Source: Halalkalicoccus paucihalophilus
Lineage (GTDB): Archaea; Halobacteriota; Halobacteria; Halobacteriales; Halalkalicoccaceae
Direction: 5' to 3'
Assembly: GCF_001593955.1 (NCBI RefSeq)
Contig: NZ_LTAZ01000003.1
Span: forward strand, 62,001 to 126,000
Length of the DNA stretch: 64,000 nucleotides
Shown here: in pieces, positions 16,092 to 23,503 of the stretch
Layout: every line of letters begins with the position of its first letter
Position numbering within the stretch: position 1 is the stretch's first letter
Notes under the pieces: model-generated
Database searches by the model: none
Seen by the model: the letters and a program-made list of their open reading frames with translations, nothing else
What the model was told of the DNA's origin: nothing
Position numbers and translations under genes: made by a program

Positions 16092-16496
16092 ATGCGCTCT
16101 CACGAACACGCGGCCATCGGCGCGCTCTGTGGTGCGCTCGCCGTGACCCTCCTCGCGCGCGGTCGGTCGTTCCTCGAGAAACTCGCCCTCTGGACCTACG
16201 GCCTGCTTCTCAGTGTGTTCATCGACCTCGATCACTTCGTCATCGCGCGCGCGAAGACCGGCAGTTGGTCGTATCTCACACGGGCGGTTCGCCACCCGGT
16301 CTGGGCGTTCACCGAACAGGAGTCCGTGTTCCCCGACGTGGAGATGAAACTCGACCGGTTGGCGAGTCACGTCCTCATCGGCGGCGGCCTCGTCCTCGCG
16401 CTCCGACCGCTCAGTCGCCTGCTGGCGGTCTTCAGTGCGGTCGTCGTCTACGCACACGTGCTCGCGGACCTCCTGCGGGAGATCGAGGTCGCCTGA
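16092..16496 (+). CDS. Membrane protein, possibly YdjM-like metal-dependent hydrolase fold
   Basis: 134 residues with three or four hydrophobic segments. The early His pair (SHEHAAIG), the IDLDHF motif near residue 45, and later H residues (VRHPVW, SHVLIGGG, YAHVLADLL) recall the small membrane-bound YdjM/LexA-binding metal-dependent hydrolase family. The match is by pattern only. It is convergent with the FkbM methyltransferase gene, with no gap between their stops. Confidence 0.55.
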   Translation: MRSHEHAAIGALCGALAVTLLARGRSFLEKLALWTYGLLLSVFIDLDHFVIARAKTGSWSYLTRAVRHPVWAFTEQESVFPDVEMKLDRLASHVLIGGGLVLALRPLSRLLAVFSAVVVYAHVLADLLREIEVA

Positions 16497-17327
16497 TCAC
16501 CGTTTCGTCGCCTTGATCAGGTACTCCCCGCCCCGGTCCTCGAGGCGCTCGATATCGAACCCGAGGTCCGAGAGGGAGTCCTCGACGGCCGCTGGGCTCG
16601 ACCCGTAGTCGGCGGGCGAGCGCCGGAGTTCGCTCTCGCGGTGGATCTCACAGTAGACGAGCCGACAGTCCTCGTGGGCGAGCGAGTCGGAAAGTCCCTC
16701 GATGGCCAGCGATTCGGCTCCCTCGACGTCGATCTTCAGGACGGTCGGCCGTGGAGCCTCCCCCGAAGCGACCAGTTCGTCGCCGGTCCGGGTCTCGACC
16801 GAGACGGCGGCGGGTCCCGGATCCGTGGTGAGCGAGGGCGTCCCCTGCCAATTGTCGCGTTCGCGGTCCGGGTTGTCGAGCGCCGCGGTTCCCGTCGAAT
16901 CCGACAGGGCGCACTCGAAGAGCAGGGGATCGGTCCCGAGGGTTTCGACCCGCCGATGGAGCGTCTCCCTGACGTCGGGATTTGGCTCGAAGGCGCTCAC
17001 GCGCTCGTCGAGGACGGCGCTCGCGAAGACGGTGTAAAACCCCCCGGCCGCGCCGATGTCCCAGAAGACGTCCTCCGGACGGAGCTCCGCGAAGAGGTCT
17101 GCGAGCATCCGGCCCTCGATCTCGAGGAACCGGCGGAGAAAGCGTGCGTCCTCACGACCGTCGAGTTCGAAGACGACCGACAGCCTGTCGACCGTGACCG
17201 GACGCCGCCCGCGGGCCGCCCAGTAGCGGTCGGCCACACGACGACGAACCGAGAGAACCGCCGTCCGGACGAGTTCGAGGGCGTCCCATTGGTGAGCGAA
17301 TCCGGGCACCCGTTCGAGAGTCGCCAT
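16497..17327 (-). CDS. FkbM-family SAM-dependent methyltransferase
   Basis: 276 residues. The SAM-binding start VFWDIGAAGGFYTVFA is near residue 90. It is followed by the acidic loop FEPNPDVRETL and the FkbM-type segment VLKIDVEGAESLAIEG, with YCEIH later. FkbM enzymes O-methylate natural products and sugars. In archaea they often accompany surface glycans, but no glycosyltransferase is adjacent here. An A/T-rich box 27 bases upstream of the ATG supports the start. Confidence 0.88.
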   Translation of the reverse strand: MATLERVPGFAHQWDALELVRTAVLSVRRRVADRYWAARGRRPVTVDRLSVVFELDGREDARFLRRFLEIEGRMLADLFAELRPEDVFWDIGAAGGFYTVFASAVLDERVSAFEPNPDVRETLHRRVETLGTDPLLFECALSDSTGTAALDNPDRERDNWQGTPSLTTDPGPAAVSVETRTGDELVASGEAPRPTVLKIDVEGAESLAIEGLSDSLAHEDCRLVYCEIHRESELRRSPADYGSSPAAVEDSLSDLGFDIERLEDRGGEYLIKATKR

Positions 17328-17350
17328 TGTCGGCCGTACAATCGTGAGAG

Positions 17351-17357
17351 ATATAAA
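17351..17357 (-). promoter_or_regulatory. TATA box of the FkbM methyltransferase gene
   Basis: The minus strand reads TTTATAT and is centred 27 bases before the start at 17327. A good archaeal TATA match with leaderless spacing. Confidence 0.55.
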
Positions 17358-17391
17358 CAGACGTGGTTATTGTCGGTCGAAAATCAGTAAT

Positions 17392-17424
17392 CGGGACTGC
17401 GTGGGTCGTGGATCCGCAGTCCCG
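17392..17424. repeat. 10-bp perfect stem-loop between FkbM and aminopeptidase genes
   Basis: CGGGACTGCG (17392-17401) pairs with CGCAGTCCCG (17415-17424) around a 13-base loop. It lies about 115 bases past the aminopeptidase stop and 65 bases upstream of the FkbM start, so it could end one transcript or control the next. A second weaker pair, GTTCGG with CCGAAC, follows nearby. Confidence 0.6.
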
Positions 17425-17538
17425 TTCGCGAATCGGGCCATTCGGTCACACCGGTCTTCGCCCGTTCGGCTCGCGGTGCTCGCTCCGAACCGCGCTGCTC
17501 ACGGCCCACGCCGTTCACATTCGGGGCCTTCGATTCGC

Positions 17539-18633
17539 TCAGTCCTCGCCCTCCTCGAATCCGTCCTCGAACCGGAAGGTCCCGTTTCGCTGGACGATCT
17601 CACCGTCGACCTCGATCCGCGACTCGGCGCTCATATCGACGATCATGTCGACGTGAACTGCGCTCTCGTTCTCCTCGTTACCCTCGCCGACACACTCGCC
17701 GTAGGCCATCCCGACGGCCATGTGGACGGTGTCGCCCATCTTCTCGTCGAAGAGCATGTTGTAGGTGAACCGGTCGATATCACGGTTCATCCCGATCCCG
17801 AGCTCGCCCAGGCGACGGGCCCCGTCGTCGGTGTTCAACACCTCGGTCAGGAGGTCCTCGTTCTGGCCTGCCGAGTGGGAAACGACCTCGCCGCCTTCGA
17901 ATTCGAGGGAGACGTCGGTGATCTCGCGGCCCTGATGGTAGAGCGGCTTGTCGAAGAAGACCGACCCCTCGACGCTGTCGGGGACGGGCGCAGTGAAGAC
18001 CTCCCCGCCCGGGAGGTTCTTCTCGCCGTAGTCGTTGAGCGTGGTGTTGCCCGCGACGCTCATGGTGACGTCCGTCCGGTCGCCCGAGACGATCCGGACC
18101 TCCTCGGCGGGGTCGAGGATCTCGACCATCCGAGACTGAAGCTCCCGTTGTTCGTCCCAGTCCTTGTTGATCGCGTCCCAGACGAAGTTCTCGTAGGCCT
18201 CGGTACTCATGCCCGCCAGTTGGGCGTTCGCGGGCGCGGGGAACTGCGTGAGACACCAGCGCTTCGAGAGACGTTCTTCCCGAATGGGCTGTTGGGCCAC
18301 CGAGTAGGCGGCCGTGACCTCGGGATCGACGTCGCCCGTCTCGGTGGCGTTCTCGGTCGCGCGCAGGTGGATGAAGGCGTCGGTCTCCTCCATCAGCGCC
18401 CGTTCGTGACCCGGCGTCTCGAACTCCGCCGAGGCGCGCAGAAAGGCGCGCTGTGCGCGCTCGTCGGCGTTGAGCGAGACCGGGTTCGCGCCGCGATCGC
18501 CGAGCACCTCGTGGAGCGCGACGACCAGATCGCTCGCGACGGGGGGCGCGCTGACGATGACGTCGTCACCCTCGGCGATGTCCGTCGAGTGATCGACGAT
18601 GATCTCTGCGTGTTCGCGGATGCGTGGGTCCAT
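17539..18633 (-). CDS. M29-family metallo-aminopeptidase
   Basis: 364 residues of the thermophilic aminopeptidase (AmpS/AmpT) family, dinuclear metal exopeptidases that trim N-terminal residues from peptides. Likely metal ligands are the Glu in NLPGGEVFTAPV, the Glu in LGELGIGMN, the His in GDTVHMAVG and the His-x-Asp pair HVDMIVDM near the C terminus. The protein is strongly acidic, as expected in a haloarchaeon. Length is close to the usual 365-415. It follows the DASS transporter gene on the same strand after about 40 bases. Confidence 0.9.
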   Translation of the reverse strand: MDPRIREHAEIIVDHSTDIAEGDDVIVSAPPVASDLVVALHEVLGDRGANPVSLNADERAQRAFLRASAEFETPGHERALMEETDAFIHLRATENATETGDVDPEVTAAYSVAQQPIREERLSKRWCLTQFPAPANAQLAGMSTEAYENFVWDAINKDWDEQRELQSRMVEILDPAEEVRIVSGDRTDVTMSVAGNTTLNDYGEKNLPGGEVFTAPVPDSVEGSVFFDKPLYHQGREITDVSLEFEGGEVVSHSAGQNEDLLTEVLNTDDGARRLGELGIGMNRDIDRFTYNMLFDEKMGDTVHMAVGMAYGECVGEGNEENESAVHVDMIVDMSAESRIEVDGEIVQRNGTFRFEDGFEEGED

Positions 18634-18671
18634 ACCGGAACTGGCGGGCGGTCGACCAAACCCGTTTGGGT

Positions 18672-20066
18672 TCAGTACAGGATCGAAAAGACCCCGAGTT
18701 GGATCGGCAGGAGGATCGCGATGGTCGCCAGCGAGCAGGCGACCGTCACGCGGATCAGATCGCCCGCCTCAACGCCGTCCTGTGCGAGGATCGCGACGAG
18801 GACCGCCGACTGGTAGGGAAAGAAGTAGGTTCCCAGGGCAAGGGCCTCAGTCATCACCACCGGCTCCAACGGCAGGCCCGCGCTCGCGGCATACGAGACG
18901 AGCACGGGCGTCAGCACGCTCGCGACCGCGAGCCCCTCCATGAGGAGGTTCAGCAGAATGGTCGCTCCGAAGACGAACGCGAGGACGAGCGCGAGCGACC
19001 CGTCGGCGGGGATCGCGTCGAACAGCGTCCCCGCCGCCAGATCCGCAAAGCCCGTCCGCGAGAGCCCCTCGCCGACGGCGAAGACCCCGCCCAGAAAGAA
19101 CAGGATCGAGTAATCCGGCTCGCCGGCCCGTGAGAACTCGACAACGCCGATAGAGGGGAGAAAGGCGAGGGCGACGACGAGGATCGCCCCGAAGACCGGA
19201 TGCAGGCCGTGGAAGAAGTCAGTGGTCCAAAAGAGGGTGCCTACGAGCAGGAACAGCGCCATCCGCCGCTCGCTCGCGCCCGCGGCTCCGGGGCCGTTTT
19301 CGGGGACCTCGACGCCCGAGTCGACGGCGGGCCGATACAGCGCGAGGACGATGCCCGCGACGAGCAGCGTCCGGGCGAGCCCCATCACCGGGAACAACAC
19401 GAGCGCCCACTCGGTCCACCCGATGGCGAAATCGCCGACCGATTCTGCGATCCCGGTGATGATGACGTTCGGGAGCGCGGCGGTGTAGATCCCCGAGGCG
19501 CCGTAGAAGGTGGCAAAGAGCGGTCCCAGAAAGAGTCCGATCCGGGCCTCGCGGTCCGCGAACGACTCGCCGGTCTCGTAGAGCACCGGCGCGAGCACCA
19601 ACACGCGCACGAGCGTCGAGGGGACGAGCAGGGCGAACGCGAGCGCGCCCAGACAGAGCGCGACCAAGAGCGAGGCGTACGCCCGGATCGGGTCCCCGCG
19701 CCAGCGGGTCGGAACGGCGCGGGCGACGAGCCACCGGCCGGCCCAGTCCGCGAGGCCGCTCTCGCGGGTCGCGAGGCCGATCAGCAGGCCGAAACCGATC
19801 AGCCAGGTCGCGGGTGAGCGAAAACCGACCAGCGCCAGTTCCGTAGAGAAGGCCGCGCCGACGAGGCCGATACAGAGTACGCCCGTGTAGGCCGGCGGGA
19901 CGGGCGTGAGCACCCAGAGGACGACACAGAACAGCGTAATCGCGAGCATCGTTGCGGCGTCGGTCCCGATCGGGAAGCCGACAAACACCGCAAGCGCCGC
20001 AACGACCGTGAGCAGAAATGCGGGACCCGGCGAGCGGATTCGTGCGAATCGCTCCGTGAGCGTCAT
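18672..20066 (-). CDS. DASS/SLC13-family anion transporter
   Basis: 464 residues with about 11-12 hydrophobic segments. The pattern is that of sodium/dicarboxylate or sulfate symporters: an early LWVLTPVPPAYTGVL, ATWLIGFGLLIGLATRESGLADWAG, and an LFFLGGVFAVGEGLSRTGFADL region that repeats the same motif in the second half. Substrates in this family include di- and tricarboxylates, sulfate and phosphate, and the choice cannot be made here. A TATA-like box lies 28 bases upstream. The M29 aminopeptidase follows. Confidence 0.86.
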   Translation of the reverse strand: MTLTERFARIRSPGPAFLLTVVAALAVFVGFPIGTDAATMLAITLFCVVLWVLTPVPPAYTGVLCIGLVGAAFSTELALVGFRSPATWLIGFGLLIGLATRESGLADWAGRWLVARAVPTRWRGDPIRAYASLLVALCLGALAFALLVPSTLVRVLVLAPVLYETGESFADREARIGLFLGPLFATFYGASGIYTAALPNVIITGIAESVGDFAIGWTEWALVLFPVMGLARTLLVAGIVLALYRPAVDSGVEVPENGPGAAGASERRMALFLLVGTLFWTTDFFHGLHPVFGAILVVALAFLPSIGVVEFSRAGEPDYSILFFLGGVFAVGEGLSRTGFADLAAGTLFDAIPADGSLALVLAFVFGATILLNLLMEGLAVASVLTPVLVSYAASAGLPLEPVVMTEALALGTYFFPYQSAVLVAILAQDGVEAGDLIRVTVACSLATIAILLPIQLGVFSILY

Positions 20067-20090
20067 TCACCGGCCCTTCTCGGATCGATG

Positions 20091-20098
20091 CTAAAAGC
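20091..20098 (-). promoter_or_regulatory. TATA-like box of the DASS transporter gene
   Basis: The minus strand reads GCTTTTAG-like, centred about 28 bases before the start at 20066. Confidence 0.4.
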
Positions 20099-20115
20099 GA
20101 GACGATAGTGGCAGG

Positions 20116-20130
20116 CCCCGCCGGGCGGGG
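20116..20130. repeat. Compact GC palindrome between divergent genes
   Basis: CCCCGCC-g-GGCGGGG lies between the DASS transporter and threonine aldolase-type genes, which diverge. It could be an operator, but in DNA this GC-rich such a palindrome may be fortuitous. Confidence 0.35.
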
Positions 20131-20177
20131 CGGGCCGAGACGGGCAGGGTTTTGCCGGTCGACCCGCCATATTCGGT

Positions 20178-21194
20178 ATGATCGACCTGCGAAGCGACAC
20201 GGTGACCCGACCCGACGACCGGATGCGCGAGGCCGCCCGGGAGGCCGAAGTGGGTGACGACGTCTATCGCGAGGACCCGACGGTCAACGAACTCGAAAAG
20301 CGGGCGGCCGACGTGGTCGGAACGGAGGCGGCGCTGTACGTCCCCACGGGGACGATGGGCAACCAGGTCGCGGTGCGTGCGCACACCGAGCGCGGCCAGG
20401 AGGTACTCAGCGAGCGCGAGAGCCACGTCGTGAAGTGGGAGCTGGGCGGGATGGCCCAGCTCTCGGGTCTGCAGGTGCGCACGATAGAGGGCGACGACCG
20501 CGGGGTCGTCTCGCCCGATAAGGTTCGAGAGAACTACGTCGCAGAAGACCTCCACCGGCCGGGTACCGGGCTGCTCACGCTGGAGAACACCCACAACAGC
20601 AAGGGGGGAGCGGCGATCGAAGCGGAGGATATCGCGGCCGCCGCGGAAGCGGCCCACGATCTGGGCGTGCCGGTCCACCTCGACGGCGCGCGCGTGTTCA
20701 ACGCCGCGGCGGCCCTCGGTGTCGAGGCCAGCGAAATCGTCGAGCCGGTCGATTCGGTGATGTTCTGTCTCTCGAAGGGATTGGGCGCGCCCGTCGGCTC
20801 GATGGTCGCGGGCAGCGAGGAGTTCATCGAGCGTGCCCGACGCAACAGGAAGCTGCTGGGCGGCGGGATGCGCCAGGCGGGGATCATCGCCGCACCCGGC
20901 CTGCTAGCCCTGGAGAACCGCCATCGGCTCTCCGAGGACCACGAGAACGCCAGCCGGCTCGCCGCCGGACTCGACGACATCGAGGGGCTTTCAGTCCTCG
21001 AACCGGAGACGAACATCACCCTGGTCGACTGCTCGGAAAGCGACTACACCGCAGCGGAATTCCTCGACGCGTGTGAGGGCGAGGGCGTTCTCGGGGTGGC
21101 CTTCGGCGAGTACGTCGTGCGCTTCTGTACCCACTGGGACGTCGGCGAGGCGGACATCGAGGAGGTGATCTCTGCCGTCGGGCGGGCGCTCTAG
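20178..21194 (+). CDS. Threonine aldolase-type PLP enzyme
   Basis: 338 residues of the fold-type I beta-eliminating lyase/threonine aldolase family, which cleaves threonine or allo-threonine to glycine and acetaldehyde. The signature start IDLRSDTVTRP, the EDPTVNELE segment and the PLP-binding Lys200 in CLSKGLGAPVGS identify it. NTHNSKGGA and VHLDGARVFNAA supply further cofactor contacts. The length matches low-specificity threonine aldolases. The stereospecificity cannot be predicted. Its stop overlaps the convergent short membrane-protein gene by four bases. Confidence 0.93.
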   Translation: MIDLRSDTVTRPDDRMREAAREAEVGDDVYREDPTVNELEKRAADVVGTEAALYVPTGTMGNQVAVRAHTERGQEVLSERESHVVKWELGGMAQLSGLQVRTIEGDDRGVVSPDKVRENYVAEDLHRPGTGLLTLENTHNSKGGAAIEAEDIAAAAEAAHDLGVPVHLDGARVFNAAAALGVEASEIVEPVDSVMFCLSKGLGAPVGSMVAGSEEFIERARRNRKLLGGGMRQAGIIAAPGLLALENRHRLSEDHENASRLAAGLDDIEGLSVLEPETNITLVDCSESDYTAAEFLDACEGEGVLGVAFGEYVVRFCTHWDVGEADIEEVISAVGRAL

Positions 21195-21322
21195 CGTCGT
21201 CCGCTCTCGATGCCGTCGCGAAAGCCCGTGAGCACCTTGCGGACGAACAGATACGAGCCGGCGACGAAGAAGACCAGGATCCCGACGAAGACGAGATAGA
21301 CGGGATCGATCTGGAGGAGCAT
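21191..21322 (-). CDS. 43-residue single-helix membrane protein
   Basis: From the ATG at 21320-21322 the protein has one hydrophobic helix (VYLVFVGILVFFVAGSYLFV) followed by a basic and polar tail ending GIESGRR. An upstream in-frame start would add 22 Arg-rich residues and is less convincing. No family was recognised. It is convergent with the threonine aldolase-type gene. Confidence 0.55.
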   Translation of the reverse strand: MLLQIDPVYLVFVGILVFFVAGSYLFVRKVLTGFRDGIESGRR

Positions 21323-21435
21323 ACGTTCCCCTCGTCTGCGCAGGAAAAGAGCGTTTCGGCCGGGCGGGCGGACTTCAATCGTATGCACGCGCCGGCAGAA
21401 CCGAGTACTACCTCACGGCGGTAGGCGCCGGTGTC

Positions 21436-21915
21436 ATGGATCACGACACGTTCATCGGCGAGGTGCAGAACCGTGCCGAACTGGCGTCCCGTGGCGAGGC
21501 GCTGAGCGCGACGCGGGCGACCCTCCAAACGCTCGGCGAGCGGATCCAGGAGGGCGAGGCGACGAACGCCGCCGCCCAGCTTCCCGACGAACTCGGCCGG
21601 TTCCTCAAGGAGAAAGCCGACACCACCGAGTCGTTCGACTACCGGAAGTTCATCACCCGCGTCGCCGAACGCGAGGAGAACCTGGACGATCCCGAGGACG
21701 ACGACGACCGCTCGGCGGCCGCGCTGCACGCCCGCGCCGTGATCGACGTCCTCGACGAGGCCGTCACCGAGGGACAGGTCGAGGACCTCCGCGACCAACT
21801 CCTCGACGAGGCCGTCACCGAGGGACAGGTCGAGGACCTCCGCGACCAACTCCCCGACGAGTACGCCGACCTCTTCGAACTCGCCGAGGTCGAGGGGTCC
21901 CCCGGTCAGGTCTAA
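21436..21915 (+). CDS. DUF2267 domain protein with internal 17-residue tandem duplication
   Basis: 159 residues. The opening HDTFIGEVQNRAEL and the ATLQTLGERI and LPDELGRFL segments match DUF2267, small helical proteins common in haloarchaea, function unknown. Residues 106-139 are two identical 17-residue copies (LDEAVTEGQVEDLRDQL) followed by a third diverging start, PDEYADLF. Since DUF2267 normally has one such helix-turn, this looks like a recent in-frame expansion. The protein is acidic and soluble. Confidence 0.82.
   Translation: MDHDTFIGEVQNRAELASRGEALSATRATLQTLGERIQEGEATNAAAQLPDELGRFLKEKADTTESFDYRKFITRVAEREENLDDPEDDDDRSAAALHARAVIDVLDEAVTEGQVEDLRDQLLDEAVTEGQVEDLRDQLPDEYADLFELAEVEGSPGQV
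21751..21852 (+). repeat. Perfect 51-bp tandem duplication inside the DUF2267 gene
   Basis: Unit 1 is 21751-21801 and unit 2 is 21802-21852. I see no mismatch between them. The unit is a multiple of three, so the frame is kept. Confidence 0.9.
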
Positions 21916-22415
21916 AGCGAGAACTCCTCCATGACCGTTCCGTCCGGTTGTCGGAGTCGGACGCGGACCCCGTTTTCCGTCGCTTCGAGTTCCGCGTGGC
22001 CCGGCCGATTTCCTCGGGGTTGTGCGTGACTGCCGGGGTTCAAGAGCGTGAGCTCGTCGGTCCGGGTGACCGAGGGACGGTGGGCGTGGCCCGAGATCAC
22101 CAGATCCGCGCCGCGCTCGCGCCCGAACATCGCCAGTCCCGTCGGCCCGCCGTTTCGCCGGTGGGTGAGCGCGACCTGCAACCCTTCCCAGTCGAGGGTT
22201 CGGGCTTCGGGCAGTCGATCCCGAACTGCCGTGGCGTCGGCGTTACCGTGGACGGCGTCGAGGCGGGCGGCCTCGTCCTGAAAGGCCTCCAATGCCGAAA
22301 CGGACGTGAAGTCGCCGGCGTGGATCACGCGCTCTGCGGTTCGGACCGCTTCGAGCGTCCGGCCGGTCAGTGCATGACCCTCGCTGCTGTGGGTGTCGGA
22401 GACGACCGTGAGCAT
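21912..22415 (-). CDS. YfcE/MJ0936-type metallophosphoesterase
   Basis: 167 residues from the ATG at 22413-22415. The calcineurin-like metal motifs are in order: VVSDTHS (D-x-H), VIHAGDF (GD), AVHGNADA (GN), ALTHR (H) and ISGHAHRPSV (GHxH). This small type hydrolyses phosphodiesters such as model bis-pNPP or cyclic nucleotides in vitro. The natural substrate is unknown. It overlaps the end of the DUF2267 gene by four bases on the opposite strand. Confidence 0.9.
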   Translation of the reverse strand: MLTVVSDTHSSEGHALTGRTLEAVRTAERVIHAGDFTSVSALEAFQDEAARLDAVHGNADATAVRDRLPEARTLDWEGLQVALTHRRNGGPTGLAMFGRERGADLVISGHAHRPSVTRTDELTLLNPGSHAQPRGNRPGHAELEATENGVRVRLRQPDGTVMEEFSL

Positions 22416-22515
22416 ACGTGGACGTGATCGGCGACGGTACTGTCGGTTTCGCTCTCGGGACTCTCGCTCGGGATCGAACCCAAACGGCATTACCCCCCGG
22501 CGAGTAGCGGAGCCG

Positions 22516-23466
22516 ATGGCAGGTGAAAGCGTCGGCGTGGTGCTGGCTGCGTTGGTGGCGAACGGGGCGATCGCGGCGCTGAAGTTCGGCGGGTTCCTGC
22601 TGACAGGGAGCCCGGCGATGCTCGCCGAGACGTACCACTCGGTCTCGGATACGGGCAATCAGGTCTTCCTCCTGATCGGGATCTACTACGGCCGACAGGA
22701 CCGGGACCGCTCCCATCCCTTCGGCTACGGCAAGGCCGAGTTCTTCTACAGCTTCCTCGTGAGCGTCCTGCTGTTCGGGATCGCGGGCTGGGAGAGCGCG
22801 AAGGGCGGCTACGAGGCGCTCGTCCACGGCGAAGTCCACCTGACCGAGGGGACCGTTACCCTGCTCGGGACGACCGTTCCGGGGATCTACGTCAACTACG
22901 CAGTGTTGCTCGGCGCGATCGTCTTCGAGACCTACGCACTCATCAAGGCCCGAGCGGCGATGCGCGCGGAGATCGACGAACGGGGCTGGAGCGGCTACCG
23001 CGAGGCGTTCAAGAAGACCAGCCGGACCACGGTGCTGACGGCGCTGACCGAGGACACGGTCGCGCTCGCCGGGCTCGGGATCGCGCTCGCGGGCATCTAC
23101 CTCACCCGCGTCACCGGCAACCCCGTCTACGACGGGACGGCGGCGCTATTGATCGGGCTGATACTGATGGGCTTTGCCCTCGCGCTGGCCTGGGAGAACA
23201 AGCGCCTGCTGATCGGCGAGAGCCTCCCGAAGACCGACGAGCGGGAGCTACGGGAGATCGTCGCCGGTTGGGACGGCGTCACCGAGATCACCGGGTTCCG
23301 TAGCGTCCATTTCGGTCCGGACTACCTGCTCGTGGCCGCCGACGTCGGGTTCGACACGGCCCTCGACGGGGACGAGATCGACGAACGCATCGGCGGGATC
23401 GAACGGACGTTGCGGGAGGCAAACGAGAGCATCAAAAGCGTCTACATCGAACCCCAGACGGCCTGA
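22516..23466 (+). CDS. Cation diffusion facilitator (CDF), ZnT9/SLC30A9-like
   Basis: 316 residues from the ATG at 22516, with about six membrane helices and a C-terminal cytoplasmic domain. Site A ligands in AETYHSVSDTGNQ are His41 and Asp45. In helix V the usual HxxxD is replaced by TEDTVAL (Glu179, Asp180). The HSVSDTGNQ motif together with the changed second site fits the SLC30A9-like branch rather than classical zinc exporters. The ion may therefore be zinc, manganese or another divalent metal. The C-terminal domain ends IKSVYIEPQTA. Confidence 0.87.
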   Translation: MAGESVGVVLAALVANGAIAALKFGGFLLTGSPAMLAETYHSVSDTGNQVFLLIGIYYGRQDRDRSHPFGYGKAEFFYSFLVSVLLFGIAGWESAKGGYEALVHGEVHLTEGTVTLLGTTVPGIYVNYAVLLGAIVFETYALIKARAAMRAEIDERGWSGYREAFKKTSRTTVLTALTEDTVALAGLGIALAGIYLTRVTGNPVYDGTAALLIGLILMGFALALAWENKRLLIGESLPKTDERELREIVAGWDGVTEITGFRSVHFGPDYLLVAADVGFDTALDGDEIDERIGGIERTLREANESIKSVYIEPQTA

Positions 23467-23474
23467 TCCGAGCG

Positions 23475-23483
23475 TTTTTATCC
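23475..23483 (+). promoter_or_regulatory. TATA-like box of the XPD-type helicase gene
   Basis: TTTTTATCC is centred about 26 bases before the GTG at 23504. This supports GTG as the true leaderless start. Confidence 0.45.
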
Positions 23484-23503
23484 GATCGGAACCCAGAACC
23501 GGT

